A stretch of DNA of 64,000 nt, taken from Adiantum capillus-veneris (taxonomy: Eukaryota > Streptophyta > Polypodiopsida > Polypodiales > Pteridaceae). Position 1 is the first letter of the stretch; each line of letters starts with the position of its first letter. Shown piece after piece: positions 45,476-57,777 of the stretch. Under the pieces are notes generated by a model, which saw only the letters and a list, made by a program, of their open reading frames with translations, made no database searches and had not been told where the DNA came from. A program made the translations under genes and the position numbers. Location: NCBI GenBank assembly GCA_014529385.2, contig CM043957.1, forward strand, positions 70,193,003-70,257,002, read 5' to 3'.

Positions 45476-46751
45476 TAGGGCAACTAGACACTTTTTTCCT
45501 TACTAGGAGTTTTTCCCCCCTCGACCAAGATTGTGTATACACCAATCAGCCTTATTTGTTTGTGTATTATCAAACTCAAAAACACAATTTCTTGTGTTGT
45601 GTAGCCTTAGCCTCTTCTCCATCTTTTCCATCTTTGCATGCACTCTTTATAGCCATATGTCCAACACATGTCCAACACTCAAGCTACAACGTGCTTGTGT
45701 ATAGTAAATTGTTGATGAGATGGTATTTTTTTTTTGGGGTAAATCTCACAATATGTGCGAAATTAAAATTAATAGAATAGACCATTACGTCACCACCATG
45801 CTGAATTTGAGCCATGGCCACATAAATTACGATGGAGACTCATAAGAAACCCCGACCTCGTAGCCATCAAATTGTCATAGACATGACTGTAAGAGTTATC
45901 CAAGTCCACTCGTGAGAGGTCTTGCTTTTTCAAATCCCAAAAATAGTTTCCCTAATGTGGTACATTGTAATTGCAATTTCACTCCGCATACCCTCATCCA
46001 ATTCCAATTTGTTGTCCAAACCTCTTTGAAGGTCTTTTTTAACTCCCTATATTTAGCTTTGTACTCAGTTTATGACAATTTCACCTCGTCTTCAACGCCA
46101 TTTTTTGGTTTCTTTTTGGACTTCGGCGTTTTCTTGTCCGTTTCTTTTGAAGTTCCTTGACTCGAAACAAATAACATCCAATTATATTGTCCTTTACATA
46201 ATCATTAGTCTTTACAAGCACTAGGTAATGAGATTTTCTTTTCATTGTTGGCATCAATTGCATCCTTATTGGCTTTGGTTTCAGAAGTCCTTTTGTTTCA
46301 TTGGGGAAATGGCACCATGTGTGCCACGATGTGCAATACAAGGCCCCTTTTCCACCTTGTCAGCATTGTAACACATAGTGACATGCTACTACTCCGCAAA
46401 TATTACTAGATATCCAAACAACCGTGGCTATTAGTAAAGGAGAGCCCTTGAATACACCCACCCCCCCTTAAATAGCAAGTCCTGCCAGGATGAATGCCCT
46501 CTCGCTTCATTTTAACAATACGACAAGGACACCAATATTATAAAAAAAAGTGTAGAACAAAGGCTTATTAAAGCACATGGGCCATTCACAAGCTAAGCCA
46601 TTGATCGACCATTAGTATTCTTTAAACTCTTTAGTAAATAATGAAAAGACTTAGTTTTGACTTCTGAGTCCTTCAGTCAGTCAAAAAGTCCCAATACTTA
46701 GTACTATATCTATATTTATATTATTTAAACTCTTTAGCAAGGCTAGCCTTC

Positions 46752-46806
46752 AATTTTGAAGGCTGGTTACTTTTGTTTTTGTAAAAGGTGGCTTTATTTC
46801 GCATTT
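46752..46806 (+). repeat. 55-bp direct repeat flanking the truncated gypsy, copy 1
   Basis: TTCAATTTTGAAGG-TG-TTACTTTTGTTTTTGTAAA-GGTGGCT is repeated at 50935-50990 with a few substitutions. The pair brackets the truncated gypsy element. Confidence 0.75.
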
Positions 46807-46984
46807 GAAGGCCGTAAAAAACACAAAGCACTATATGGCTTGGGCGTGGTTTTATGGGATCAAGGGTGGAGGTGACAATCATGACACACATGCGATGTAG
46901 ACCATGTGATCAACACCCAAATTTACAAATCAATCTTCACTTACAATGTAATGCATAGGAGTATCATGATCTTCAGTGAAAGCA

Positions 46985-47055
46985 TGCGAGTGTGGTGGTT
47001 AGAGCACATTCCTTGAATAGGGAAGGACGTGGCTTTGACATGCAAGATGTAGGAC
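46985..47055 (+). repeat. tRNA-like sequence, possible SINE head
   Basis: GCGAGTGTGGTGGTTAGAGCA resembles a tRNA 5' half with an A box, and GGCTTTGACATGC about 35 nt later resembles a degenerate B box. There is no good acceptor stem, so it is not a functional tRNA gene. It may be the head of an old SINE. Confidence 0.3.
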
Positions 47056-47437
47056 AATCTTAACTAGCTCAAATTTACTTACTGACATGAATTTACTTTT
47101 TCGCCTTGAATTTATTCAGTAATCCAAATTCAACGGTCCGAATGACCCCCAATGTCGATCCCATTGAGATATGCCCGCGTTAGATTGTGCAGAGCATAAA
47201 AGACTCTCTTTTCCTTTCTAGCCTTGAAATTTCTACTTGATCTTCAAAAAATGTAGAACTCTCAAAGATTTCACGCATTGTATAATGTTGAGCTAAAATC
47301 TCGCACTTGGCACCTTCATCTATAATTTTCCTTCTAGTCCCAAGAATGTGCAAATTGCATGTTGTAGCTTTGCACAAAGGGTTAGAGTCGAATAATCTCG
47401 GAGTTGATTGGCGCTACCTACATCTTATGTGGGGCAT

Positions 47438-49024
47438 TGTCATAATAATCAATATATAATTCTCCTAAATGATTTTCTCATATTAAACTGATGATTTAAT
47501 GTGGGGAAGTGCCAGGGGAGAAAAAGCTAGAATATTGGTTAAGCTAGCAAACCGGCCACAGTAGGGATCCAAAGGAGGGAAAATAGGGATCCAAAGGGGG
47601 GGCCATCTGCAAAAGAGCCGTGTGCATCAATGGGCTAAAAAGACCCTAAGGTTCAGCCCATTAAGACTTCCAAAATGCTAAGGTTCCAAAATTCAAAGGT
47701 TGAGTCCAAAGGGTTAAAGCTTAGGGGGAATTGGATGCTTTGTGTGCTCTCCAAAGTCAATGCACATCCCTACATGGGAGGGGGCGAGCCCTTCTTCTAG
47801 GGGATGAGAGAGAAAGCCACACACACTCACACAAGCCCCTTTACACAAAGGGAATTAGGGACACATGTCAGCTCCCTAGCCCAGATGCCCACAAGGTGTG
47901 CCCAATTCCTATTGGATGACCCTTGAAGTGGACCAATGAGAATTAAGCTAGAGTAAATCTAGTATAATTAATTTAAAAACATTTAATAAAAGAAACCAAT
48001 AAGAATTAAGTCTCCTAGAAGACTATTGGACAATCTCCTAAAGGGTCCAATGAGCATTCAGGAGCCCCATGGCTTGCCTGATTCCTATTGGCCATGAGGA
48101 AAAGGGGTCCAATGAGAGTTTAGTTTAATTATTTAATTACCTCAAACTCTCACAAAAGGGGAAAGGGGGACACATGTCAGAAGGCTATCACTTATGCTGC
48201 TTAATTGTAATTGGCTTGACTTGGGGAGGGCCAATGAGGCTGGAGGAACAGCAAATAGCAAGGGGGCTCGCCCAAGAGAGAGAGGGGGCTGATTTTTTCT
48301 TGGCATTATTACACACACACTCACACAATCTCAGGTGTGAAGAAAGAGAAGACTATCTCTTCCCAATCTTTAATGGAGAACTCATCACCTACTCCAAGCT
48401 TGTGAGATAGAAGCCTACCTCAACACTCTCTTGGCATGTGGATGCAAATCCAACCAAGAGACAAGCTTCAATGCATGCTCATCTCCTCTACCAAGCTAAT
48501 TACTAAGCTAAGCTATGCTAATAGGAGTGATTATGTGAAGAGATGTATATCTTTCTCGTAAGATACTCCTTCTTCCTCTCAATCTACTCTCATACCCTGC
48601 TAGCTCTCACCATCTTCGAAGGTGTGTGAGGTCTTGGGTCTGCGAACGGGGATAATTCAAGTTGTGTTTGTTAAGTTTTTTGCTTAGTGCATGAAGCTTC
48701 CATCTTCATTGCACTAGCTAGTCTTGAAGGAACACAAAGAATTGTATTGTACAATGTCTCTCTTGATGGGAGAAACCATAATACAAAGCCTTTTGGAGGG
48801 GGGACTGGCTCCATGCAAATCCGGTCCTCAACTGTTGTCAATAGCTTAATTTATCTCTCTTTTGAAAGTATTGTTGATGCTATCTAACTAGGTGTTATGC
48901 TTTTTGTTGCTCTCTCCACCCAAGCACTCTTGTAATTCTCATTAGGAATCTATTCTAATGAAATGCCCACTATGTTCATGCTAATTTCCGCTACACATAA
49001 GTTATTAGGCCATTAAATGTTACA
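47438..49024 (+). repeat. 5' LTR of the truncated gypsy
   Basis: It shares order and blocks with the LTR at 56133-57776 (CTCATATTAAACTGAT, CACCATCTTCGAAGGTGTGTGA, GCATGAAGCTTCCATCTTCATTG, ATCCGGTCCTCAACTGTTGTCA) but is clearly diverged from it. Confidence 0.85.
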
Positions 49025-49025
49025 T

Positions 49026-49039
49026 TGGTATCAGAGCAC
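49026..49039 (+). promoter_or_regulatory. Primer-binding site (Met-tRNA type)
   Basis: TGGTATCAGAGCAC, one base after the LTR end; complementary to the initiator Met-tRNA 3' end. Confidence 0.9.
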
Positions 49040-49441
49040 AAGGTTTCTCTTTTCTTGCTCAAGAAGGGAGGTCCTCAAGCTAGCTACAAATGGTTGGTAT
49101 TATTAATTGCCTGTGAGTAAGTAGAATAGGGATTTTTCAGCCTTGCAGTGCGCCTTCCTTTGTGCAGTTAACGGGGCATCACCGTCGAGAGCTATGGTCT
49201 TAATAGTGGAGTCCGATGGGGCTTGCCTACGGCTTAACCACTATTGAGATATTAGAAGCTTGACAGGAGCCGGTGCTGTTTTGGTGTTGAAGGACCCTCT
49301 CTTCTATTCTTTGCAATTAATGGTATTCGAGCCGCGGGTACAGTAGCTTGAGTGCTTTTTCTAAAGGGGTAAAGAGGAGTAGCAACTAGGGCTTGAAGTG
49401 CCAAAGTACACCTAAAAAGTTTACACCTAAAAGTTGTTAGA

Positions 49442-50905
49442 ATGGCTGACAATAGTAAAGAGAGTGAAATTAATGTTGATAACTTTGATTTTGCTCATGA
49501 GCAAGCTACTAATGATGCTTCAATGCTTGTTAACTATCTTGTTTCTAGGCTTCAACAAGCCATGGGCAATCCATCTCTCCAAAGTGAAGTGCAACGGCAG
49601 CTCTGTGCTCACGGGATTCTCCAAGCTCATCACCATGACGAGAGAACACCTAGGAAGCCTCCTTGTGAGACTACCAAAAGAGGTCTCTCTCCGATTCGGG
49701 AAGAAGAAGATAATCCATACGAAGGGCTCAAGAATTTACTTCTTGATGATGCATCTCCTTCCCAAAGGAGAACTCAAGAGCCTCCACCGAAGGAACGAGA
49801 AAGAAGCGAGTCTCCCGCCACCTCGACGGAGATGGCTCCACGAAGACGCCGGGCTAAACGCTCTCCATCACCACCAAAGCGGAGAAGACCATCATATTCT
49901 TCTCCTCACCACAATTCAAAGAGGGATGATAAAAAGCAAGAGAAGAAAAAGGCGAGAAAGAGGACACCCTCTTCTCCATCTTCTTCATCCTCTTCCTCTT
50001 ATGAAAGCTATGGTGAAGACGACAAAGATCAAGACAAGAAAAAGGCGAGAAAGAGGTCACCCTGTTCTCCACCTTCTTCAAATTCTTCTCCTCACCACAA
50101 TTCAAAGAGGGATGATAAAAAGCAAGAGAAGAAAAAAGCGAGAAAGAGGACACCCTCTTCTCCATCTTCTTCATCCTCTTCCTCTTATGAAAGCTATGGT
50201 GAAGACGACAAAGATCAACACAAGAAAAAGGCGAGAAAGAGGTCACCCTCTTCTCGACCTTCTTCAAATTCTTCACCTTCTAAAGAAAGTGATGGTGCAA
50301 CTTTTGAACCATCAAAAAGAAGAGGCCATAGGAAATCCTATGCCGCATGGAAGAGGTCGTCCAAACTGAAGAAATTCAAAGAGGGAGGGAAGAGCATCTC
50401 TTTCCTTACCTATGATGGTACCTTTGGTGCTACGGACAAAGTCTTGGCCTTTATCCAACAATTCGATGTGGCGTTTGGAGATGAGGGCTTCATGGAGTCC
50501 TCTAAGCTACGCCATGTAGCTATGCACTTTCAAAAGTCCGCCAGACAATGGTGGTCTAGCCTATGAGCCAACGGTGAAGCTCCACGAACATGGAAGGCTT
50601 TAAGAGCTTCCATTATGAAGCAGTTTTTGGCCACCGATGCCAAAGACAAAGTACTCACCGAATGGCGAAGGTTAAAGCTCTCTCCCAATGAATCCATCCA
50701 CAAATATGTAGACAAGTTTTGGGACTTACAACTCAAAGCCACTGTCTTCAAAAAGTTGGATTTTGGAGAGCAAAAGCAACAGTTTTGTGCGGGCTTAACC
50801 GAAGAAATGGCGGAGTATGTCAACTCCCAAAGGCCACGTACCATATCGGTGGTAATACACCATACTATGGTGGCCTCTAGAATCAATTTTGAAGCAAGGC
50901 CATAG
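49442..50905 (+). pseudogene. gag: Gypsy gag with an internal RS-rich duplication
   Basis: Starts MADNSKESEINVDNFDFAHE, parallel to MAENNQESRINIDSFDFAHE of the element at 58194. A long Arg/Ser/Lys-rich region follows that contains a 186-bp tandem duplication (units from 49901 and 50087: SPHHNSKRDDKKQEKKKARK ... YESYGEDDKDQ). The capsid part (SISFLTYDGTFGATDKVLAF, SKLRHVAMHFQKSARQWWSS) is cut by TGA at 50564-50566, then resumes (IMKQFLATDAKDKVLTEWRR) to about VASRINF. The related copy has Arg (CGT) where the stop lies. The zinc knuckle is lost to truncation. Confidence 0.92.
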
Positions 50906-50934
50906 AGTTTCACTTCAGCGTTCAATTTTGAAGG

Positions 50935-50990
50935 GTAATTTTGAAGGGTGATTACTTTTGTTTTTGTAAAGGGTGGCTCTACTTCGTAGC
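50935..50990 (+). repeat. 55-bp direct repeat flanking the truncated gypsy, copy 2
   Basis: Partner of 46752-46806. The preceding bases (CAATTTTGAAG, twice) match the gag breakpoint, suggesting a microhomology junction. Confidence 0.75.
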
Positions 50991-51054
50991 TTGGAAAAAT
51001 AACGAGCAACGAGATGTGTTACACATTGATAAGTTGGTTCGCCTCGAATATGCA

Positions 51055-51131
<77 letters not shown>
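51055..51131. repeat. (TG)n(GA)n microsatellite
   Basis: About 12 TG then about 26 GA dinucleotides. Confidence 0.95.
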
Positions 51132-51135
<4 letters not shown>

Positions 51136-51204
51136 GCACATAGAACGTTTGAAAGAGAGAGATTAGGTTTCATTTTCTACGACACTATCGTGTGTATCGT
51201 AGGT

Positions 51205-51445
<241 letters not shown>

Positions 51446-51854
51446 ATCCCATTTAGTCCTACTGAGGAGTGTGTATGTCTATTTCCGTTCGAGAGAGAGA
51501 GAGAGAGTGCCATTAATTGGCCTTGGCGCTTGACAGAGAATGCTCTCCCCCCCCCCCCCTAAACTTGATCATGAACACAAACCGCTATTTACTTCATGTA
51601 TAACTTCTCAAATGTTGTTGTAATAGGTCTCATATAGTCTCCTCTATCAACACCTTGGTTACCAACAGCTGATCCGCCACGAGCCGCACATCCTTATACA
51701 ACCTCAATCCTCTGCTGGCCGGGATGCCAAGACTCTGGATCCAATATATGTCCCACTCGCCACAAGCGCTTGCTGAGCCACCTACTCCAAAAACGTTGCC
51801 TGTCCACCACCCTTGATCCCGACGAGCTCCAATTTTGCCTAGCTGCGACCCTCC

Positions 51855-51955
<101 letters not shown>

Positions 51956-52889
51956 CACATTCGTCTCCACACTTTCTTCGTCTTTTTTTGGCCAGTCAAC
52001 GGACGCTACAATGTTGAGAGCTCCAACGTGACCATCTAGGATTTTTAGTTTTCCCAAGTTTTCACATCTCGAACTCCTGACATAGCAGAAAAAAGGGGTT
52101 CTGCAAAGGGGACAAGTGGCATTGCTTGCCGCAACAGTGCTCACGGCAATGGTCGTGCAAGGCGGGCCTTCCATTCAATGTTTGGGAAAAATGTGTCTCA
52201 GTTCAATATCATGTTGTTTTCAATTTCAAAAATGCCGATTGAGGGCAAGGGAAAAAGGACAAAATAGAGAAAAATAGTGTAAAAACCTGCAAAATAAACG
52301 TAATTTTTTAAATTTTCTCTTGGAAAATTAAATGAAAGCAATTTTGTACGTTTAAAAAAAATGATTTTTCTAGAACACTGACGTGATTGCATTAGAGGAT
52401 GATCATTGCCAGTCGAGGGTATTGGCCTTGTTCTTGGAGTTAGAAATCGTTTGCTCATTTGGATCCTCCTTGGTGTTACATACCTAATGTGGCCTCCCTC
52501 TAGAAATGATGGTACTCTTATTGTCCGTGCAGGTGCCTCCATTATAGGACTGCCTCCATGTCATTTTGCTTACATTTAGAGCCTGGTCACTTTGGAATGG
52601 CTAAATAGCCTTCCATCTTTGTTTGCAAGTCAAGAAAATTGGTGGCTTTTCGAAGATAAATTCTTGATTTGATTGAGTGATGAGACAGATCTTGAGCAGG
52701 TTCTTGCTAACCGAGAGGGCCTCAAAAGTCAACCATATGAAAGGCTATGCCCGTTTCGAGGCTCTTAACCACTAGAATTAGATAGGTAGAGAGAAAAGAG
52801 TTGGGTCGTGACCGAGCAGAAAGTAGGCTCGTTGGTACACATGACCAGGCTCTTCGCCTCTCACATGATTCATTTTAATACTCAAACTA

Positions 52890-52936
<47 letters not shown>
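52890..52936. repeat. (AC)n microsatellite
   Basis: About 23 AC dinucleotides. Confidence 0.95.
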
Positions 52937-52940
<4 letters not shown>

Positions 52941-53073
52941 TTCTTCCTACTAACGTGGTTTGAGACTTGTTAATCTTGAGACCAACTAATCTCGACTCTC
53001 AGCTATTAAGTTTAGGCAAACCTTATCCAATCCAAACATTGTTAGCAACAAGTCGTATGTTGCATAGCAAGTT

Positions 53074-53078
<5 letters not shown>

Positions 53079-53117
<39 letters not shown>
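53079..53117. repeat. (GA)n microsatellite
   Basis: About 19 GA dinucleotides. Confidence 0.95.
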
Positions 53118-53120
<3 letters not shown>

Positions 53121-53248
53121 AGAGGAAGATCACAATAGACCTAAAAATATTAGCCGATGAACGTTGATTTTTGAACTCAAGGGATTGCATGCTCACCTAC
53201 TTACACAAGGAGAGGGGGACACAATGACCTCAAAGGGTAACGCGATAA

Positions 53249-53365
<117 letters not shown>

Positions 53366-53772
53366 ATCCTTAAAGGTGAGATTGACCTATGGGACCGAGT
53401 ACAACATGGAACATGCTTGAAGACTATGGATATAAGGGTGTCCACTGACAAGTTGAATCCATGAGGTGGCTAGGAGAGAAAGGTATGTAGGCCATGGTAT
53501 GGGCTAAAATGTGGGTAAAGCAAGTTTGATGTGATCAAAAGCTGAGCACTCATGTAGGGTATGATGATCGCACTCTCAAATTGTTAAGGGATATAATTCG
53601 CGTATAGAAAGATAGTCTCCTCCATGTAGTGCCTCAATGCTCTGTCTCACATTTAAGGGAGAGGGAGCTGCGCCAATTGGCTGCTATGGTATAAAATATG
53701 GGTAAGGGTAACCATGTGAATGGTTGAATACAATCTGCTCTCTCAAAGAAGAACATGCATGTGTGTATGTTT

Positions 53773-53798
53773 GTTTGTGTGTGTGTGTGTGTGTGTGT
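53773..53798. repeat. (TG)n microsatellite
   Basis: About 13 TG dinucleotides. Confidence 0.9.
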
Positions 53799-54468
53799 AT
53801 TTTGCAGCACGCCCTTTCTTTTAGCATGATGCCCAAAACTCTTGCAAAGAGAAATGATTGAGTGAACTTTTTTTACTTTCATTGCACTCACATTTTAAGG
53901 TGTCAATGGTGCCCAAATGTACATAAAAAACAATATGCGACTTATATTACTAACATGCTTATGGTCAATTGCAAGAGACCTCAACATCCATGTGACGAGT
54001 CTTGGTAGATGCAAGTGTACATGCTTGCTAGATTGAGTGAAATCCAACCTGTAAATTTTGAAATTTACCCACATATAGAGACAAAGTTGCTATAGCTATG
54101 CAATCACCCCCAGGTTACACACCCATCATGAATACTGCCTTTCAGAAGAAAACGACACACTACTCACCAAATCAATTGTGCATACCAATGGCAAAGTTTC
54201 TTCTACTACTATGTGGTGTAATGTTGGCATGTTCGGTCATGGCTCGTACATGTATCCTAAGTGCCAACAAATAGCAGTTGATGACTTAGTTGACTCTGAT
54301 GCCCCAAATGCAAGACCGAAACTACACGAGAGAAGCATGGGAGAGTTTCTATCATGACCAATGCCTTGATTGGTAAAGATGGTGAGAGGGGATGCTAACA
54401 CATCTAAAGGATTCGTTGTTCAATGAAAACACTATATCCAAAGAAGGATACTAGCTCTTTATTAGTCT

Positions 54469-54659
54469 ATTGAGAGGGCCACTACCACTCACCAGGGTCC
54501 CATATCAATTGTGTGAGGGGGACGTCTCTAGCCTAATCGCAAATTCGTTGCCTCCTTAGATAGAAACATAGGATGTTAAGACAAGACATCATGCGAAGGG
54601 AGCCCATTACTTAATTCATTCCCAAGAGACCTCAAATTGACTTGATAATTCTTGAACTC

Positions 54660-54705
<46 letters not shown>

Positions 54706-55037
54706 GATAGAGAGAAGGGGGGGGGGGAGGGACAAACTTGCCATGATTAGGAGGAGTATGTTGGAGCTTGGCATGACCAACTAGAAGGAGATTTGTCCTT
54801 GGTCCAATCCACAAGAGTGTGGAGAGTAACAACACTTCATTTCTCTCTATTTAGAGGGCCACTACCACTCACGAGGGTCCCATATCAATTGTGTGAGGGG
54901 GACGTCTCTAGCCTAATCAAAAATTTGTTGCCTCCTTAGAGAGAAACATAGGATGTTAAGACAAGACATCATGCAAAGGGAGCCCATTACTTAACTCATT
55001 CCCAAGGGACCTCAAATTGACCTGATAATTCTTGACT

Positions 55038-55120
<83 letters not shown>

Positions 55121-55255
55121 TAGAGAGAAGGGGAAGTAGGGGGGGAGGGACAAACTTGCCATGATTAGGAGGAGTATGTTGGAGCCTCGCATGACCAACT
55201 AGAAGAGATTTGTCCTTGGTCAATCCATAAGAATGTGGAGAGTAACTACACTTTA
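54469..55255. repeat. Tandem duplication, ~380-bp period, each copy with a (CA)n tract
   Basis: AGAGGGCCACTACCACTCAC at 54473 recurs at 54853. The copies stay nearly identical through GACATCATGC-AAGGGAGCCC, the CA tract, and CTTGCCATGATTAGGAGGAG. The CA tract is about 44 bp in copy 1 (54660-54703) and about 78 bp in copy 2 (55039-55117), so it changed length after the duplication. No coding content. Confidence 0.92.
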
Positions 55256-55439
55256 TTGGTTGTTCGATCTTACACTCGAAAAGGTAGACATAGTGTTGAT
55301 CCAAAAGATAGATTTGTGCTTGGTTGGTATGAATGTGGAGGGCACTTAGACCTTGTGTGTTGTGATACATTGTCATCTAGAAAGTAGTTATAGTGGTGGT
55401 TGATGCATAAGTGTATTAAAGAGCTATAAAATCTCACAT

Positions 55440-55539
55440 GAGAATCATAGGCATTTGCCCTCCCTATGAAGGGAAGGAGAACAATGGTTGCTTCAAGTGA
55501 TGCACATGTAGCCACGGCAACGCGCGGGTCACATACTAG
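55440..55539 (+). mobile_element. Helitron-type 3' terminus, second copy
   Basis: It ends GGCAACGCGCGGGTCACATACTAG followed by T, homologous to the end at 3541-3625, with TTGCTTC and the GGGAAGG part shared upstream. The 5' end is not located. The left body may include the duplicated CA-repeat segment. Confidence 0.5.
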
Positions 55540-56132
55540 TCTTCATAAATTCAAAAATGGAAAAGCGCATGCATCTATATCAACATATTAGGAGTGGTCA
55601 TGCGATGCACTTTTGTCCGTTGCGTTTTGAAATCACTCTACCTCATGTATGGTCACACACGCACTAGCTATTTACCTTATATGCAACTATGCAAGTCTCT
55701 TTGTAACTATGCTGCGTAGCTCCATCTTTAAGATATTATCGTTAACTGATGCACGCGTGACGAGCCTCACTAGGCATTGCTGACATTTGTGACACTTCAC
55801 ATATTATCATAAATGGATTTTTGTGATCTTGGTTGGACTTGGGAAAGAGAATTGGCAATCTAACTAAATTGTTCATTTTTCTTCTTGTTTAGAGGACCTT
55901 AATGCGGGAATACATTTTCCCTAACCGAAGAAAATAAGGGCGAACTGGAAATTCTCTCGGTTTTAGGTCAAAATTTGAATATTTTCTCGAGATTTACACT
56001 AAACTTTATGAAAATTTCCCAGTTTTCTTCAAGGCAAGCTCAAAATCTAATTGGGATTGTATGATTCCAGCCGTTTAAAATACACTGGACCGCAATTTTC
56101 TTCTAACACTGCTTGGATGAGGCCACAAATCT
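55540..56132. other. AT-rich spacer before the chromovirus
   Basis: Nothing supported. Confidence 0.5.
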
Positions 56133-56429
56133 TGTCATAAAATCTAATATCTAACCAACCCAAATGATTTTATCATATTAAATTGATCACTTAATGTGGG
56201 AGAATAAATGGGAACAAGTGTTAAGATATAGATATGTGCTTATAGATCTATCTCAACACGGGGCCAATAGTAAAGGGGCCCAAATGGGAGATGGTCTATC
56301 AAGAGCAAGGCTAACCAATGGAGCATAAGACCTTAGGGTTAGCTTCATTGAAGACCTCCAATAATGTGTGTAAAAGTCCTTTGACCTTAGGTAAGCTAGG
56401 GTTGAGCTTGAGATGGGAACCCGGCTCAA

Positions 56430-56590
56430 GCTCGAGGTGCTTGTCGTGCTTGAGGTGCTTGTCCTGCTTGAGGTGCTTGTCATGCTTGAGGTGCTTGATT
56501 AAGATGCTTGAGGTGCTTGATTGGCTCCATGCTTGAGGTGCTTGACTTGGTGCATGATTAAGGTGCTTGAGGTGCCTTGAGAAGCTTGCC
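56430..56590. repeat. GAGGTGCTTG minisatellite in chromovirus U3
   Basis: About ten copies of a CTTGAGGTG / CTTG(T/A) decamer-like unit with variable spacers, repeated in the 3' LTR at about 63600-63765. Minus-strand frames here (His-Leu-Lys repeats) are shadows of it. Confidence 0.85.
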
Positions 56591-56679
56591 TGAGATGCTT
56601 GTGGGAACACCCCCTACTTCAAGTGCTTAGTCATGCTTGATGACTAAGGGGCTTGCTCATCCAAAGTCAAAAATATCCC

Positions 56680-56686
56680 TATAAGG
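56680..56686 (+). promoter_or_regulatory. Possible TATA box of the chromovirus LTR
   Basis: CTATAAGG in ATCCCTATAAGGAGGGG, conserved in the 3' LTR at about 63850. It is a modest match; the start site is not known. Confidence 0.35.
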
Positions 56687-56704
56687 AGGGGGGCGAGCCT
56701 ACAA

Positions 56705-56730
56705 GGGGGGGGGGGGGGGGGGGGGGGGGG
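56705..56730. repeat. (G)n run, 26 bp
   Basis: The same position in the 3' LTR (about 63877) has only about eight G followed shortly by a long (AC)n tract. The two LTRs therefore differ mainly in simple repeats. Confidence 0.95.
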
Positions 56731-57777
56731 ATGAGAGAGAACACACACACACAAGGGAAGCCCCAGCTTGAAGAGGCAGCAAGGACACTTGTCAAGTTCC
56801 TCCCCATGTTGCCCTCATGGTGTGCCTGAAGCCTATTGGTTGGCCACCCAAGGGGTCCAATGATAATTTAGGATATTTAATTAATTGATTTTGCATTTAT
56901 CAAGTCCTCTCTCTCAAAGAGGAAAGGGGGACACTTGTCCCAAGGCTACCCATGTTGCTTGTAATGGCTCCTGCTTGTGATTGGCTAGGCCTGGACGGGT
57001 CCAATGAGCTTCAAGCATGAGCTACAAGGGGGGGTCAACCCAAGCAAGCTAGGGGGGTGCTTAGGGGGTATACTCACCCACACACACTCACAAACACTCT
57101 CATTGTGTACTATGCAAAGTGCAAGAGTTCCCTCTCCTTCTCCAAGCAAGTAGAGGTTGAGAGCCTACACCAACACTCTTGGCTATGGAGTGCAAATCCA
57201 TCCAAGAGCCATGCTTCAATGCTTGAGCTTGCCATCTATTTCTTCTTCATTACTATGCTATTATGTATGCTATCACAAGAGTTATGATAAGTGAGGAACT
57301 AGCTCTTTCTCGTATGAAATGTTTCTTCTTCCTCTTCCCTACCCTCATTCCCTGCTAGCTCTCTCCACCTTCGAAGGTGTTTGAGGTCTTGGGACTGAGG
57401 CTTGGTATAGTTAAGGATTTCTTCAAGTTTAGGTTATGCTATGATGGTGATGCATGAAGCTTTCCATCTTCATTGCTTCACCTAGGTCACAAGGAACACA
57501 AAGAATGTATTGTAACAAGTCTCTCTTTATGGGAGAAATCCTAATACAAATGCCTATTGGGGGGGGACCGGCTCCACATAAATCCGATCCTCAACTGTTG
57601 TCATGTTCTCTAAATTCTCTCTCTTGCAAAAGTATTGTCCATGCCAAGTTAACTAATTGCTATAATTATGTTGCTATCTTCAATTATGTCTACCCGCTAT
57701 GCTCACAAAATCATTTCTTGAAAGTACTCTCATTAAATTTCGCTACTCTCAAATTGATTAGGAAAATTCCATTACAC

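Larger units (their letters stand above)
45476..47437. other. Spacer with a possible tRNA-derived SINE head
   Basis: AT-rich sequence without a supported gene. Minus-strand Lys-rich frames at 46081-46341 are not convincing. The tRNA-like stretch is listed separately. Confidence 0.4.
47438..50905 (+). mobile_element. Gypsy (chromovirus-type) element truncated within gag
   Basis: A 1587-bp 5' LTR (47438-49024, TGTCATAATAATC...AAATGTTACA), a Met-type primer site and a gag gene are present. Homology to the related element at 56.1-64 kb ends at VASRINF in gag (about 50893), before the zinc knuckle. Protease, pol and 3' LTR are missing. The end joins sequence that also occurs at 46752-46806. Confidence 0.88.
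56133..57776 (+). repeat. Chromovirus 5' LTR
   Basis: 1644 bp, TGTCATAAAATC...ATTCCATTACA. U3 holds a CTTGAGGTG-type minisatellite and a G-run. Later parts share blocks with the LTR at 47438-49024. Confidence 0.93.

Noticed and set aside
46985-47055. Functional tRNA gene
   Set aside because: No acceptor stem or anticodon arm of normal form could be drawn.
49854-50276. 140-codon minus-strand frame with internal repeats
   Set aside because: Antisense of the duplicated RS-rich gag region.
56311-56610. 99-codon His/Leu/Lys repeat frame, minus strand (also at 63425-63781)
   Set aside because: Antisense shadow of the U3 minisatellite of the chromovirus LTR.
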